DNA of 64,000 nt from UBA4465 sp002292365 (GTDB taxonomy: Bacteria; Bacteroidota; Bacteroidia; Cytophagales; Cyclobacteriaceae), in the NCBI GenBank assembly GCA_943788615.1, contig CALSQY010000001.1, positions 310,001-374,000 of the forward strand, read 5' to 3'. Under the pieces are notes generated by a model. The model was not told the origin of the DNA. It worked only from the letters and a program-made list of their open reading frames with translations, and ran no database searches. Below are positions 63,106-64,000 of this stretch, one piece after another (position 1 is the stretch's first letter; every line of letters begins with the position of its first letter). The position numbers were made by a program, and so were the translations under genes.

Positions 63106-63876
63106 TTGGAGGACCCTAAAAGAATTACAAAAGTCGGCAGTATCCTGGTTTCTCAACCCAAACCAAGTGGGGATAAATCCCCTTATTTTGGACTTGCTGA
63201 AAAATACAATTTAAAGATCGATTTCAGGCCATTCATTCAGATCAATCCGATTGATGTTAAGGACTTCAGAAGGCAAAAAATCAATATTTTAGATTTTAGT
63301 GCGGTAATATTTACCAGCCGAAATGCAGTGGATCATTTTTTTAGGTTGGCTGCAGCAATGAAAGTGGAGACTCCTGCGGACATGAAATATTTCTGTGTTT
63401 CAGAACAAACAGCCAACTATTTACAGAAGTATATTGTTATAAGGAAACGTAAGATTTTCTCTGGTCAGCGCACAGCCAAAGATTTGATGGAATTGATAAA
63501 GAAGCACAAAACCGAAAAGTTTATCTTTCCCTGTTCAAATATAAGGAAAAATGACATACCCAACTTTTTGAAAGAGAACGAGTATACCTATGTTGAAGCC
63601 ATTATATATGAAACGGCTGCCAGCGACTTATCAGATTTAGCAGACGTCAATTATGATATCATAGCGTTTTTTAGTCCTTCGGGCATTCAATCATTGTTAA
63701 AAAACTTTCCGGATTTCGAACAGAATAATACAAGAATTGCAGCCTTTGGGCCTACCACGGCAAAAGCGGTTACCGATGCGGGGCTACTCCTAGACATTCA
63801 AGCCCCACATCCTAATGCACCTTCGATGACAGGAGCACTCGAACTTTATATAAAAAAAGCGAATATAACTATATAG
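63106..63876 (+). CDS. hemD: Uroporphyrinogen-III synthase family protein
   Basis: The 256-residue protein shows the two-lobed HemD layout: KVGSILVSQPKPS, FSAVIFTSRNAVDHFF, FCVSEQTANYL, then KFIFPCSNIRKNDIPNFLKENEYTYVEAIIYETA and DIIAFFSPSGIQSLLKNFPDF with AAFGPTTAKAVTDAGL. HemD closes hydroxymethylbilane to uroporphyrinogen III, cytoplasmic, in tetrapyrrole synthesis. The start is a TTG (63106) just after a GAAAAG stretch, since no ATG precedes the first conserved strand. It follows DUF4271 by 42 bases as in related genomes. Confidence 0.85.
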   Translation: MEDPKRITKVGSILVSQPKPSGDKSPYFGLAEKYNLKIDFRPFIQINPIDVKDFRRQKINILDFSAVIFTSRNAVDHFFRLAAAMKVETPADMKYFCVSEQTANYLQKYIVIRKRKIFSGQRTAKDLMELIKKHKTEKFIFPCSNIRKNDIPNFLKENEYTYVEAIIYETAASDLSDLADVNYDIIAFFSPSGIQSLLKNFPDFEQNNTRIAAFGPTTAKAVTDAGLLLDIQAPHPNAPSMTGALELYIKKANITI

Positions 63877-64000
63877 AAAACAAAGTGCTTAGGTCAATGT
63901 TATGGAGAATGGAACAAAATTCTTAAAGCCTGTAAGAATTTGTGACGAGGCACAAATTTTGAGAAGTAAATGAGGGATAGATTGATTCTAACTGCTTTGG
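63877..64000. other. Trailing segment with no supportable gene
   Basis: The last 124 bases contain only short frames, including a 23-codon ATG frame from 63903. A gene start may lie beyond the window. Nothing can be named. Confidence 0.4.

Overview
The window looks like a chromosome segment of a marine-type Bacteroidota, probably a cytophagalean. The evidence is a SusC/SusD pair, a second TonB-dependent receptor with a carboxypeptidase-regulatory-like N-terminus, a VCBS/ASPIC-UnbV lipoprotein, the DUF4271-hemD pair, a LytS/LytTR pair, and almost no Shine-Dalgarno sequences. The taxonomy is inferred from gene content only; no rRNA or tRNA gene was seen.

Region 1 (1-26 kb) is a surface-polysaccharide locus on the + strand. 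It starts with a cytidylyltransferase, a broken UDP-sugar dehydrogenase and a PseB-type 4,6-dehydratase. A very AT-rich, tightly overlapping operon follows (2.9-12.5 kb): heparinase II/III-like protein, Wzx-like flippase, FkbM methyltransferase, degenerate SDR, FAD oxidoreductase, asparagine-synthase-type amidotransferase, Wzy-like polymerase, and an RPHP-motif glycosyltransferase-like protein. An IS3-family element cuts a family-2 glycosyltransferase at 12839. Then comes a nonulosonate-like set: aldo/keto reductase, SpsF-type cytidylyltransferase, GSA-type aminotransferase, RmlD-like reductase, NeuB-like synthase, GNAT acetyltransferase and a second cytidylyltransferase. Most of these carry indels, and the last is cut by a truncated inverted copy of the same IS. 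From 20.4 to 26 kb are fragments: a membrane-protein tail, a sialidase-like lipoprotein, a sugar-transferase/aminotransferase fusion scar, two epimerases, another GT2, a cupin and a nucleotidyltransferase.

Region 2 (26-31.3 kb) is a small mobile-element-like island: a short basic protein, a frameshifted tyrosine recombinase, a class II Fic protein divergent from a stand-alone winged helix that resembles the Fic C-terminus (with an inverted repeat between them), and a second IS3-family element with a 3-bp target duplication. A small HTH protein lies just beyond.

Region 3 (31.3-36 kb, mainly - strand) has a frameshifted Wza/SLBB-type exporter and two genuine-looking pseudogenes with in-frame stops. 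It ends with a MerR-like regulator preceded by a 26-bp palindrome.

Region 4 (36-64 kb) is intact core-like sequence: VOC protein, SGNH hydrolase, VCBS protein, SusD, SusC (with the decayed 5' end of a second susC just upstream), ArsC-like phosphatase, MoxR ATPase, a beta-helix-like lipoprotein with a TonB receptor, a TIGR01777 epimerase, UvrA, a LytS/LytTR system, HemW, DUF4271 and HemD. Two Rho-independent terminators with no gene in front of them (46.75-46.91 kb) point to possible small RNAs.

Indels are very unevenly distributed: dense in parts of 0-34 kb, absent from 37-64 kb and from 1.9-11.3 kb. In-frame stops at 34-35.4 kb argue for real decay there. Elsewhere, homopolymer indels could be sequencing error, and raw reads would be needed to decide. 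Frameshifted genes are therefore given as single spans and called pseudogenes provisionally.
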